DNA from: CAZWKQ01 sp964634005
GTDB lineage: Bacteria > Bacteroidota > Bacteroidia > Bacteroidales > JACABE01
Assembly (NCBI GenBank): GCA_964634005.1
Contig: CAZWKQ010000003.1
Span: 137,583 to 201,582, forward strand
DNA length: 64,000 nucleotides
Reading direction: 5' to 3'
Shown here: piece after piece, positions 29,301 to 36,315 of the stretch
How the letters are laid out: every line of letters starts with the position of its first letter
Numbering within the stretch: the first letter of the stretch is position 1
Notes under the pieces: model-generated
Seen by the model: the letters and a program-made list of their open reading frames with translations, nothing else
Databases searched by the model: none
What the model was told of the DNA's origin: nothing
Position numbers and translations under genes: made by a program

Positions 29301-29462
29301 AATTTCTTTATTTCTTTCCTTCCAAAAGGTACATTCGTATTCGAATACGAACTTATAGCATCGCAGAAAGGTTACTTCTCTAACGGTATCTCTACTATTC
29401 AATGTATGTATGCTCCCGAATTTAGTTCGCATTCCGAAGGCATAAGGGTTAAAGTGCAGTAA
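23388..29462 (+). CDS. Alpha-2-macroglobulin family protease-trapping protein
   Basis: A 2024-residue exported protein with signal peptide (residues 1-22, ending NIVFSQ; no lipobox cysteine, unlike E. coli YfhM). The N-terminal part is helical and TPR-like (residues about 30-370). Macroglobulin domains follow, with the MG2 hallmark TDRAIYRPGQYVYFKG near residue 605. The bait/ANA-type segment FFYPQLRTNESGDIVIAFKIPE is near residue 1260. The thioester motif YPYDCNEQIF (Cys1478, Gln1481; CXEQ) is intact, so it should covalently trap attacking proteases, followed by an alpha-alpha toroid and a C-terminal receptor-like domain. Bacterial homologues usually sit beside pbpC; here the neighbour is a secreted subtilisin. 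Confidence 0.92.
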   Translation: MKIRYFSVLGILLILSFNIVFSQKQWKEYAEEWINVETFVSKGLPKSALEIVEKIKLDAGQTGNSPQFLKACLYKIKLISTFEENYLKKAIESTEKEIILSKNAEKAILHSMLAELYWNYYNMNRYKILQISNTANFENDDIETWSINKFVDISIKNYYASIMLSDEIKNIPLQQWNTILEKNNYDINLRPTLYDFLAQRFIDFLANEEASLTKPFDSFEIKNSLFLSDATTFSKIKVSTSDTISFAYHTVKIYQDLIRFHLNDKNPDALIDIDLQRLKYILNKSSIQDKEKKFLNTLEQLESKYANLPISTDITFEIASFYYDNKLSASKPDYKRAMEYCDKAIQRFPESNGAIKCSNLKYNIQQPSLSFSTENCNLPEKPFLASVSYKNLQKIYFRIIPVSPEKNRSLTQKLYSKELINEYLKIKPISSFERNVLNFKDYQQYTTEVIIPEVKEKGHYVLLASTSADFSCKDETVVYRSFWITNISYLSRYNNDGSLSYYVLERESGNPITNASITAYLNEYDYKTRTNISKEWKKFTSDQNGYFEIPKLSGNENTYKNFYLVFRKNDDMLLTDEYFYQNYHYTEPERNTVSTYFFTDRAIYRPGQYVYFKGIMLEKQNQDFQILPNKKTLVTFYDVNGQKISDLNLITNEFGSFSGNFQIPAGLLNGTMRIGNESGNTFFSVEDYKRPKFEVKIEKPQGNYRLNEEITVTGIAKSFSGSNIDGAEVKYRVQRRAYFPYIDWWWRGSLPSSSYTEISNGVTKTNPDGSFTIKFNAKADENIKKNLYPYFDFIVKADITDINGETRSDEQIITIAYQSLNINVDINNPTDKKSLATVPISVNNMSGLPQKAKLVIEIYKLKTPANTYIDRLWQKPEIQIISENEFKEKFPLFEYNDENDITKWEAEKKMLSAVIDYPQDSVIKINDIANWQQGSYRIEISTKDFYGEPVEFKKYFTLFSADDKTMPENNVFWVTTIKKTAEPGEEAALLIGSSIKNARVLYEVEVKDKIIKKEWIELNEEKKKISIPIEEEHRGNIFVHLTMVKNNRFYKHKQTIVVPFTNKKLNVTFQSFRNKLLPGQNEEWRLTIKGNKGEKVAAEMLAALYDASLDAFKPHEWIFKIYNDNFSRYNWTAYHNFDLSVGATCFISSFKPKIVPDKLYPELNWFGLNFYGYAFGIRGQKMGGVYSVAEEARPVATSKSPKGIVDTRMENNGDEEFEITKNYAGDKVVEQTFEQRSTKSSNDLQIRRNFNETAFFYPQLRTNESGDIVIAFKIPEALTRWKMMGLAHTKQLESGYITNELITQKELMLTTNPPRFFREGDTIFFSTKVTNLTDKSLYCNVLLSFYDALSMAPIDGILQEAAGKATEIMPNQSSMVNWKLIIPQGYQALVYRLEASSGVHSDGEEMAIPVLTNRILVTESLPLWVNGNQTKSFTLNKLKQSGNSSTLKHHRLTLEFTSNPVWYAIQALPYLMEYPYDCNEQIFSRYYANSLATFIANSNPKIKNVFESWKSSSAGSFLSNLEKNQELKSLLIEETPWLLQAKNESERKKMIGLLFDLNKMASELESAKLKLIRKQLPNGGWSWFSGGRDDHYITQYIVCGFGHLKQLKVLEFEKDYQLKKSIQNAIGYIDNRMKEYYDNLKKWNSKELDKNHLTPLIVHYIYTRSFFKNNFGIPSSCSEAYNYFLSQTQKYWVALPKYQQGMIALALHRAGISGVPSDIISSLKESALYSEELGMYWRDITSGYYWYQNPIETMSLMTEVFDEVAKDNNSVEKLKIWLLKNKQTNDWKTTKATANAIYAILLKGTDFLNSDKLVDIKVGGSKIVPDYAESRAEAGTGYFQHVWNKNEINDNLANVEINNPNDNIAWGAMYWQYFEQLDKITAAKTPLSLNKRLFVQRLTPSGKVIEPLTEKVKLNIGDKITVRIELRVDRDMEYVHLKDMRAASFEPVNTISAYKWQNGIGYYESTRDAAVNFFISFLPKGTFVFEYELIASQKGYFSNGISTIQCMYAPEFSSHSEGIRVKVQ

Positions 29463-29531
29463 TAGTATGTAACTTATGATTTATTCGAGTTAATCTCTTT
29501 TAAAAATTCTTACTTTGGGATTATTGTCGAT

Positions 29532-29558
29532 GGATTAGATTTTCCGTGGCACTAATCC
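29532..29558. other. Weak stem-loop between convergent A2M and era genes
   Basis: GGATTAG (29532-29538) pairs with CTAATCC (29552-29558) across a 13-base loop and is followed on the plus strand by TTTAAAA. It may be a weak terminator; the U tract is poor. Confidence 0.3.
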
Positions 29559-29632
29559 TTTAAAACGTATCTTAAAGCGTCATTATAAAAAAATATTTAA
29601 GATAGGTTATTTAATGATTGATATGTATAAGC

Positions 29633-30511
29633 TTAAATATTATAACCGAACTTTTTAAGAATTCTCTCGTTGTTTCTCCAGTCTTTATTTACTTTAACAA
29701 AAACTTCAAGAAACACTTTCTTTTGCAGAAAGTTTTCTAATTCAATTCTCGATTGAGTTGCAACTTTTTTAAGAGCTAATCCTTTATTGCCGATAACTAT
29801 AGCCTTTTGCGATTCGCGTTCAACGTAAATTACTGCCGATATCCTGTCGATATTTTCCTCTTCTTTATAGTCTTCAATAATAACTTCACAAGAATAAGGA
29901 ATTTCTTTATTGTAATTTTCAAAAATCTTTTCTCTTATAATTTCTGAAGCAAAAAATCTCAATGTTCTGTCCGAAATTTCATCTTTAGGGAAATAGGGAG
30001 GGTTTTCGGGCAAATAATTCAAAATGGCTTCCAATACTTTGTCGAGATTAAACTTATGCAGCGAAGATACCGGTATTATGTCGGCTTTTGGTAGTTTTCT
30101 TCTCCATTCGGCAACTTTATTTTCGATATAACTTTGTTCCGATAAATCAATTTTATTGATAACCAAAATTATGGGAACATTAGAGTTAATAATATGTTCG
30201 AGTATTTCGGGGTTTTTTAAATCCTCTCCAAGTTCGGTAACTATAAGAAACACATCAGCATCAACAAGAGCAGAACTTACATACATCATCATGCTTTCGT
30301 GAAGCTTGTAATGAGGGTTTACTATTCCAGGAGTATCAGAATATACTATTTGATAATCATCGGAATTTAAAATTCCCATTATTCTATGACGGGTAGTTTG
30401 TGCTTTAGAAGTAATTATTGACAATTTCTCGCCTATGAGAGCATTCATCAGTGTAGATTTACCTACATTGGGATTTCCGATAATATTAACAAAACCTGCT
30501 TTATGCGACAT
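29633..30511 (-). CDS. era: GTPase Era, ribosome assembly
   Basis: Era is an essential GTPase that binds the 3' end of 16S rRNA and assists 30S maturation. The 292-residue protein has G1 GNPNVGKST (residues 12-20), a TTRHRIMG switch I region, G3 DTPGI, G4 NKIDLSE and G5 SSLHKFN, followed by the C-terminal KH domain (RESQKAIVIGNKGLALKKVA) that contacts rRNA. The start is 50 bases downstream of the initiator tRNA gene on the same strand, so the two may share the tRNA promoter: an unusual but sensible pairing of two translation-initiation and ribosome components. Confidence 0.95.
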   Translation of the reverse strand: MSHKAGFVNIIGNPNVGKSTLMNALIGEKLSIITSKAQTTRHRIMGILNSDDYQIVYSDTPGIVNPHYKLHESMMMYVSSALVDADVFLIVTELGEDLKNPEILEHIINSNVPIILVINKIDLSEQSYIENKVAEWRRKLPKADIIPVSSLHKFNLDKVLEAILNYLPENPPYFPKDEISDRTLRFFASEIIREKIFENYNKEIPYSCEVIIEDYKEEENIDRISAVIYVERESQKAIVIGNKGLALKKVATQSRIELENFLQKKVFLEVFVKVNKDWRNNERILKKFGYNI

Positions 30512-30561
30512 AACAAGGGTAAATATAAAAAAAGGTCAGCTTATTAATTACTGACCCATTG

Positions 30562-30633
<72 letters not shown>

Positions 30634-30664
30634 ATATCGACATACCACTTACTGATACGTTTTG

Positions 30665-30694
30665 CAAAAATAATAAATTTTTTTATTCTTTCAA
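30665..30694 (-). promoter_or_regulatory. Promoter of the initiator tRNA (and possibly era)
   Basis: On the minus strand TTG at 30694-30692, a 19-base spacer and TATTTTTG at 30672-30665. It is an exact -7 box about 30 bases upstream of the mature tRNA 5' end. Confidence 0.65.
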
Positions 30695-30735
30695 CACTTT
30701 TTTTAATTTTTTTACTCAAATCATTACTAATAACG

Positions 30736-30743
30736 TAATTTTG
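30736..30743 (+). promoter_or_regulatory. Promoter -7 box of the AI-2E family permease gene
   Basis: TAATTTTG, an exact TAnnTTTG match 20 bases before the start at 30763. It is divergent from the tRNA promoter about 65 bases away. Confidence 0.5.
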
Positions 30744-30762
30744 CCCAATAAACCAATATTTT

Positions 30763-31857
30763 ATGAATTTCAAAAAACAACACATATATCTGATAACCAT
30801 AAGTTTAATATTGATTTTATTCATATGGTTCTTTACCGACATATTTTTTATGATATTGTCGGCATTAATACTTTCAATGATAGGAAGACCTATAGTTAAT
30901 TATCTTTCGAGTATTAAAATTGGGAAATATCGTCTTCCTGTTGTTATTCCTCCTCTTATCACTTTACTTATTTTTATATCAATTATCGTATTCTTCCTTT
31001 TCCAAATAATTCCAGTATTGGTAAATGAAGCACGCATTATCTCCGGTATCGATATTAAAACGATTTCATATATTTATCAGAAGCCTATTGCTGAAACTGA
31101 AATGTTTCTTAAACAATACAAAATAATCGGTCAAAATGATACATTAACCTTCCTACTGAGCGAAAAGATTATGAACTTTTTTCAGATGATAGATATTACC
31201 AAAGTAGTTTCATATACAATTAGTTTCGCAGGCAGCTTTTTTATTGCTTTATTTGCTGTACTTTTCATTACTTTTTTCTTTCTGAAAGATGCACATTTAT
31301 TTAATAAAGCCGTTATGGCTATCACTCCGGTTGAATATCAAACGGAAGTAAAGCACATTTTGATTTCAACACGAAAACTAATTTCAAGATATTTTATAGG
31401 ATTAATTACCGAAATCGTTTCTATGACAATTCTTTTATGGATAGGCTTACTCATAATCGGAACAAGTAATGCTTTTCTGATTGCTTTTATAGGAGGAATT
31501 ATGGTAATTATTCCATATATCGGATTTATCATAGGAGCTGTTATTGGCGTAGTTTTTGGTTTAACATCAGCTTTAAGTGTCGATTTAAATGCTGATATTA
31601 TTTTTGTCACCGTTAGGATACTTATGGTTTATGGTGTAGTAAAATTAATTGATGATTTTGTTTTACAGCCACTTATTTATTCTAATAGTGTAAAGGCTCA
31701 TCCGCTTGAGATTTTTCTGGTAATTCTGATTGCGGGCAGTATATCGGGTATTACGGGTATGATTCTGGCAATACCTGTTTATACTTTTTTGAGAATTATT
31801 GCTAAAGAATTTTTCTATAATGTAAATTTTGTAAAAAAACTGACAAAAAATCTTTAA
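30763..31857 (+). CDS. AI-2E/PerM family membrane transporter
   Basis: A 364-residue polytopic protein of the PerM/YdiK/TqsA (AI-2 exporter) family. There are about eight helices, with the family hallmarks in the second half: FIGGIMVIIPYIGFIIGAVIG near residue 245 and KLIDDFVLQPLIYSNSVKAHPLEIF near residue 290. Homologues export autoinducer-2 or act as Na+/H+ antiporters, so the substrate is open. The stop shares one base with the start of the radical SAM gene (TAATG), so the pair is translationally coupled. Confidence 0.88.
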   Translation: MNFKKQHIYLITISLILILFIWFFTDIFFMILSALILSMIGRPIVNYLSSIKIGKYRLPVVIPPLITLLIFISIIVFFLFQIIPVLVNEARIISGIDIKTISYIYQKPIAETEMFLKQYKIIGQNDTLTFLLSEKIMNFFQMIDITKVVSYTISFAGSFFIALFAVLFITFFFLKDAHLFNKAVMAITPVEYQTEVKHILISTRKLISRYFIGLITEIVSMTILLWIGLLIIGTSNAFLIAFIGGIMVIIPYIGFIIGAVIGVVFGLTSALSVDLNADIIFVTVRILMVYGVVKLIDDFVLQPLIYSNSVKAHPLEIFLVILIAGSISGITGMILAIPVYTFLRIIAKEFFYNVNFVKKLTKNL

Positions 31858-32867
31858 TGGTTTTAAAATCATATTTATACAATTTTCTCTCTTTTATCAG
31901 ATGTTTGACCTTATATAGGTTATACAATTTTCTGTTAATTAATTTCAGTTACATACTAAGCGTTATCACCAAGAGATATTATCTGTGGGGTAAGCCTTGG
32001 AGTGTTTCGGTTGAACCTACTACTTTTTGTAATTTAAAATGTGTTGAATGTCCTTCGGGTCAAAATTCGCTAAAGCGACAAAACGGCTCAATAAGTATAG
32101 AACTTTACGAAAAAATATTAAAACAAATCGAGAGCCACACATTCTACTTAAATATGTATTTTCAAGGAGAGCCTTTTTTGCATCACGATTTTTTGAAAAT
32201 GGTAAAAATTGCCAAAGAGAAAAATATTTATGTAAGTACATCTACAAATGGTCATTTCCTTACCGACAAAATTGCTAAAGAAACCGTTTTATCGGGTCTT
32301 AACAGACTAATAGTTTCGCTTGACGGAATAAACCAACAAACATACGAACAGTATCGTAAAGGAGGTAATTTCAACCGGATTATTCAAGGTATTAATAGTT
32401 TGGTATCGGCCAAAAAGCAACTTAATAAGAGAAATCCATACATTATATTACAGTTTATTGTTTTTTCGACTAATGAAAATCAAGTAGATGAAGTAAAAAA
32501 ACTCGGGAAAAAGCTTGGTGTTGATGAAGTTCAAATTAAAACAGCTCAGATAAATGATAACCAAAATATAAACTCGTTACTGCCAATTGAAGAACGATTT
32601 TCGAGATATAAAAAAAACAGTGAAAATAAATTGGTTTTAAAACACAAATTAAAGAATAAATGTTACAAAATTTGGCACTCTTTAGTTATAACATGGGATG
32701 GCATTGTAGTGCCATGTTGCTACGATAAACACGCTGAATTCGATATGGGAAATTTAAACTCCGATAATATTGTTGATATTTGGAAGAGTGATAAATTTAA
32801 ACGTTTCAGAAAAACTATTCTTAAGCAAAGAAGTAGCATTAATATTTGCTGCAATTGCAATGAATAA
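31857..32867 (+). CDS. Radical SAM/SPASM domain protein
   Basis: A 336-residue radical SAM enzyme. The [4Fe-4S]-SAM motif CNLKCVEC (CX3CX2C) lies near residue 59, followed by the glycine-rich NMYFQGEPFLH segment and VSLDGINQQTY. The C-terminal SPASM-like auxiliary cluster region has VVPCCYDKHAEFDMGNL and the terminal CCNCNE. The N-terminal 45 residues contain a hydrophobic stretch that could associate with the membrane. Related proteins modify peptides or small molecules, but no precursor peptide is obvious nearby and the coupled upstream gene is a transporter. The substrate is unknown. Confidence 0.85.
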   Translation: MVLKSYLYNFLSFIRCLTLYRLYNFLLINFSYILSVITKRYYLWGKPWSVSVEPTTFCNLKCVECPSGQNSLKRQNGSISIELYEKILKQIESHTFYLNMYFQGEPFLHHDFLKMVKIAKEKNIYVSTSTNGHFLTDKIAKETVLSGLNRLIVSLDGINQQTYEQYRKGGNFNRIIQGINSLVSAKKQLNKRNPYIILQFIVFSTNENQVDEVKKLGKKLGVDEVQIKTAQINDNQNINSLLPIEERFSRYKKNSENKLVLKHKLKNKCYKIWHSLVITWDGIVVPCCYDKHAEFDMGNLNSDNIVDIWKSDKFKRFRKTILKQRSSINICCNCNE

Positions 32868-32906
32868 ATTTAAGTATTAAAGCTACATTCGCTTCTTTTC
32901 ATTAAT

Positions 32907-32923
32907 GTTTGTTATAAACAAAC
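32907..32923 (+). repeat. Palindrome downstream of the radical SAM gene
   Basis: GTTTGTT-ATA-AACAAAC, a perfect seven-base-pair stem 40 bases after the stop. There is no strong T tract, so it is at best a weak terminator or a 3'-end stabiliser. Confidence 0.3.
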
Positions 32924-32984
32924 TTCAATAAATCTGTTGTAAGATAAATATTTCGGGTTGATAATATTTTTAATGAGTAGCTAT

Positions 32985-33023
32985 AAAAAAACGCAGACTT
33001 AGAACTTTCGTTCCAAGTCTGCG
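32985..33023 (-). terminator. Terminator of the TonB-C-like gene
   Basis: CGCAGACTT (32992-33000) pairs with AAGTCTGCG (33015-33023), extended by GAAC/GTTC. On the minus strand the stem is followed by seven U residues. Confidence 0.85.
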
Positions 33024-33059
33024 GCAATTGCATTATTTCATCTTCAAGGAGTGCTTAAT

Positions 33060-33401
33060 TTATTGCAATTTAAAGTCAAATCGAATAAGTCGAGAACTTT
33101 CATCATTTACCACCGACTTATCAATATTAATCTTTGATAGTTTTTCTTTTACGTAATCACCCAAAATCACATTTTCGTAATTTATTTTTTCAATTACTAT
33201 TTTACCGTCTTCATTCACCTTGTATTGAATTAATACCGAACCTTCAATCTGATTTTCGATGGCAAATTGAGGATAAGTAATTTCTTTTTTGATTAAATAG
33301 TTTATGTTTTTTTGGGTTTGTGTTTTATTATCTTTAGCAAATACGCTTGCTGAAATAATTACAACTAAAAAAAATCCGAATAAAAATTTTAATGTTTTCA
33401 T
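33060..33401 (-). CDS. Small exported TonB C-terminal-like domain protein
   Basis: A 113-residue protein with a signal peptide (residues 1-22, VIISASVFA). The mature part has the TonB-C fold pattern: ITYPQFAIENQIEGSVLIQYKVNEDGKI near residues 41-67, matching the P-x-A-x-x-x-x-x-G-x-V family signature, but without the N-terminal anchor helix and proline-rich linker of a working energy transducer. Stand-alone periplasmic TonB-C domains of this kind are common in Bacteroidota and their function is not known. It is monocistronic with its own terminator. Confidence 0.75.
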   Translation of the reverse strand: MKTLKFLFGFFLVVIISASVFAKDNKTQTQKNINYLIKKEITYPQFAIENQIEGSVLIQYKVNEDGKIVIEKINYENVILGDYVKEKLSKINIDKSVVNDESSRLIRFDFKLQ

Positions 33402-33428
33402 AACTTTATGGTATTAAATAATTTTCAG

Positions 33429-33436
33429 CAAAAATA
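33429..33436 (-). promoter_or_regulatory. Promoter -7 box of the TonB-C-like gene
   Basis: On the minus strand TATTTTTG, an exact TAnnTTTG match 28 bases upstream of the start codon. Confidence 0.5.
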
Positions 33437-33560
33437 CTTTCGAACAAAAGTTTAGTGAAATTTATTAGACCATATAACCTTTCGGCTATTTAAAAGTATA
33501 GTTTTACGGGATGAAATAAAAAATTGAATTTTAGAAAAAGTATTTAAAAAACTAAATTGT

Positions 33561-35072
33561 TTAGAATTGAAAATATATAAATGGTTGTATTTCTGATGAT
33601 TTTGCTTGATAAATGATAAAAACAACAAAAACAATTATAATAGCTTTTAAATACAAAGGAGATTGCTGAAAAGCGGTTTTGTAATTTTCTTTAAGCGAAA
33701 CCGGTAACCAATGTATTATTAATGCAGCAGCAATTAGCCCGAAAACTATTCTGTATGAGTAAATTATTTCCGGAATTAATTTGGTGTTGAAATGATAAAA
33801 TATTTGACTCAACATACTATGTATGCTTTGCATACTATCGGCACGGAAGAACAACCATGCAAAAACAACAAAATGAAAAGTAATGAAAACCGATGCGAAA
33901 TGAGTATAAATTGTTTCTTTCTTTAATTTGAAATGGTTTGAAAAAATTTTGTGAATAGCCAGACCTATACCGTGAAGCCCGCCCCAGATAATAAACCTTA
34001 CAGCGGCTCCATGCCATAAACCTCCAATCAGCATAACAAGCATAAGATTGATATACGTCCTTATTTTGCCTTTTTTGTTACCTCCAAGAGGTATATAAAG
34101 ATAATCTCTGAGCCAGGTTGAGAGTGAAATGTGCCATCTTCTCCAAAAATCTGTTATATTCGAAGCTTTATAAGGAGAATTAAAGTTAGTAGGTAATCTG
34201 AAACCTAATAATAGTGCTACTCCTATTGCAATATCGGTATATCCCGAAAAATCGCAGTAGATTTGAACTGCATAACCGTACAATGCCATAAGATTTTCGA
34301 AGCCTGTGTAAGATAAAGGACTGTCGAATACCCTGTCGACAAAATTTATTGATATGTAATCGGAAATAAGCATTTTCTTTACCAATCCGTTGATTATCAA
34401 AAAAACGGCAAATCCAAATTCTTTTATCGATAAAGAATAGTTTTTATAAAGTTGAGGTATAAAATCATAAGCTTTAACTATAGGACCTGCTACAAGCTGA
34501 GGGAAGAAAGTTACAAAACACGCATAATCGAGAATGTTATAAAGTGGTTTTACTGCATTTCTGTAAACGGAAATAGTATAGCTTATTGATTGAAATGTAT
34601 AGAAGGAAATTCCAACAGGTAAAATTATTGTAGTTATGTCAATATTTGTCCCTACTATGCTGTTTGTAAAAAGCGCCAAATGATTAACTACTTTATAATG
34701 AGTTCCAAATATTTGATTTATTGTATCAACAAAAAAATAACTATATTTAAAGTATGCCAAAACACTAAGGTTCATAATGATACTTAGAGTAAGGAAAAAC
34801 TTTTTCTTAACTTTTTGATTACTTAACGAAATTTTTATTCCTATTAAATAATCGAAAAGTGTTGTAAAGGCGAGTATTATAATGAAATAACCGCCCGATT
34901 TGTAATAAAAAAACGAGCTTACAATAAATAGATATGCATTTCTTACAGGATTTTTGGTATATACGAATGAATAGATTCCTAAAACAACTGCAAAGAAAAC
35001 CCAGAAGTAAAATCGGGTGAAAATCATCGGAGCATTTGGGTCGTATAAAAAAATCTGTTTAATGTATTCCAT
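33561..35072 (-). CDS. MBOAT family O-acyltransferase (AlgI/PatA-like)
   Basis: A polytopic membrane-bound O-acyltransferase of about 503 residues that moves acyl (usually acetyl) groups across the inner membrane onto a glycan. Family motifs are GISFYTFQSISYTISVYR, the CDFSGYTDIAIG region, FWRRWHISLSTWLRDYLYIPLGG and the catalytic histidine in GGLWHGA (about residue 353). An upstream in-frame ATG at 35117 would add 15 charged residues, but the ATG at 35072 starts MEYIKQIFLYDPNAPMIF, the usual N-terminus of this family, and follows AAAGAA; I chose it. It still overlaps the SGNH gene by 14 bases, so it is coupled to it. Confidence 0.9.
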   Translation of the reverse strand: MEYIKQIFLYDPNAPMIFTRFYFWVFFAVVLGIYSFVYTKNPVRNAYLFIVSSFFYYKSGGYFIIILAFTTLFDYLIGIKISLSNQKVKKKFFLTLSIIMNLSVLAYFKYSYFFVDTINQIFGTHYKVVNHLALFTNSIVGTNIDITTIILPVGISFYTFQSISYTISVYRNAVKPLYNILDYACFVTFFPQLVAGPIVKAYDFIPQLYKNYSLSIKEFGFAVFLIINGLVKKMLISDYISINFVDRVFDSPLSYTGFENLMALYGYAVQIYCDFSGYTDIAIGVALLLGFRLPTNFNSPYKASNITDFWRRWHISLSTWLRDYLYIPLGGNKKGKIRTYINLMLVMLIGGLWHGAAVRFIIWGGLHGIGLAIHKIFSNHFKLKKETIYTHFASVFITFHFVVFAWLFFRADSMQSIHSMLSQIFYHFNTKLIPEIIYSYRIVFGLIAAALIIHWLPVSLKENYKTAFQQSPLYLKAIIIVFVVFIIYQAKSSEIQPFIYFQF

Positions 35073-36315
35073 TTCTTTTGATTTTTTTCGATAAATAGTT
35101 GTCGTATGATTCGACAAACGAGTTATATATAAGGTCTCCCTGTAAATTATAGCCTTCTTTACTGAAATGCACTTTGTCGGATGCTGCCAAACCTTTGCTA
35201 TACCAAATTTTAATTGAACTATAACCGCCCATAATATTATATAAATCCCATAGTGCGCAATTATTTTCTTCAGCCAGTTTATATAAGTTCTTTATTAAAA
35301 CAGGTAAATCTTGGTTTGGATATCTTCTTTTTCTAAACGAGTCGGGAGGTGTCGTAATCAGAATTGCCACATCGGGGAGTGTTTGTCTAATTCTTTTCAA
35401 CAATTCAAAAAAATTTTCGTTAAATAAGTTTATTTCGAATTTGGACGAATATACATCATTTGTCCCGAGTGAAATAATTATCCAATCTGGTTTTAATATT
35501 TTTAAATCGTTTTCAAGCATATTGCATTTCAAGAATGATGTTACCTCTGCACCGTTAACGCCCACTGACGAATAAACAATTCCCGGATCGTCGCTTTCGA
35601 GTTCAATACCCCTAATATCAATCATCTTTTGCAGCGAATCGTTTTTTTTGAAAATCAGATTTAGCGTGTCGATATAATCATCAATTCTGAACTGAGTGTA
35701 ACCATCGGCAAAAAAATGACCATTAATTGTGTCATTTACAATAAGGCTTAAACTAAAGATACTGTCTCCAGCCGAGTGTAAAACTTTTACCGTATTGAAA
35801 CCGCCAATCTCACTCATTTTTTTTACGGGTATTATTTGTATCTTAGAATTAGTATCGTAAGTATAAATTGTTATACCCGAAATACCCAAAAAACAGTAGG
35901 GATTGGTATGGATATTTTTACAATTAGACCAATTTCCGTGAAATTTTACTTTATAATTTTCAGGATTATTAGTCCGAGCGATATTATATGGAAACAAAAA
36001 ACCTCTGCTGCCTTTTATTCCTAATGATAAATTTTGTAAATTTTCCCTAAATCTGTCCGAGAAATAATCGGCTTGAATATGAGAATCTCCAATATGAATT
36101 ACTTTAATCTGACCTTCGCCTTTTAATGTCAGTTTATCAATTTTTTCGAATATTCTAACAAAGTATTTGTAGGAATCTCCGCAGAATTCTATTTTATTTT
36201 TACTCTCATCAATAAAAGAATATGAAATTGGCTTGTATGGAAGCGATTGTCCAAACTGATTTTGAAGATTTATGAATAAAATTATAAAAAATAAGTATAA
36301 ATGAGTCAATTTCAT
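35059..36315 (-). CDS. Exported SGNH/GDSL-family hydrolase (AlgX/PatB-like partner)
   Basis: A 418-residue exported protein with signal peptide (residues 1-22, cleaved near NQFGQS). SGNH-hydrolase blocks are visible: block I IHIGDSHIQAD (Ser near residue 77), block III ISLGTNDVY with Gly and Asn, and block V DKVHFSKEGY with Asp and His. An inserted beta domain separates blocks I and III. Proteins of this architecture beside MBOAT genes act as periplasmic O-acetyltransferases or acetylesterases on cell-wall or capsular glycans. It overlaps the upstream SGNH gene by four bases (ATGA) and the downstream MBOAT gene by 14. Confidence 0.85.
   Translation of the reverse strand: MKLTHLYLFFIILFINLQNQFGQSLPYKPISYSFIDESKNKIEFCGDSYKYFVRIFEKIDKLTLKGEGQIKVIHIGDSHIQADYFSDRFRENLQNLSLGIKGSRGFLFPYNIARTNNPENYKVKFHGNWSNCKNIHTNPYCFLGISGITIYTYDTNSKIQIIPVKKMSEIGGFNTVKVLHSAGDSIFSLSLIVNDTINGHFFADGYTQFRIDDYIDTLNLIFKKNDSLQKMIDIRGIELESDDPGIVYSSVGVNGAEVTSFLKCNMLENDLKILKPDWIIISLGTNDVYSSKFEINLFNENFFELLKRIRQTLPDVAILITTPPDSFRKRRYPNQDLPVLIKNLYKLAEENNCALWDLYNIMGGYSSIKIWYSKGLAASDKVHFSKEGYNLQGDLIYNSFVESYDNYLSKKIKRNGIH

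Noticed and set aside
33452..33634. Minus-strand open frame of 60 codons after the MBOAT gene
   Set aside because: It overlaps the 3' end of the MBOAT gene in another frame, has no signature, and starts inside that gene.
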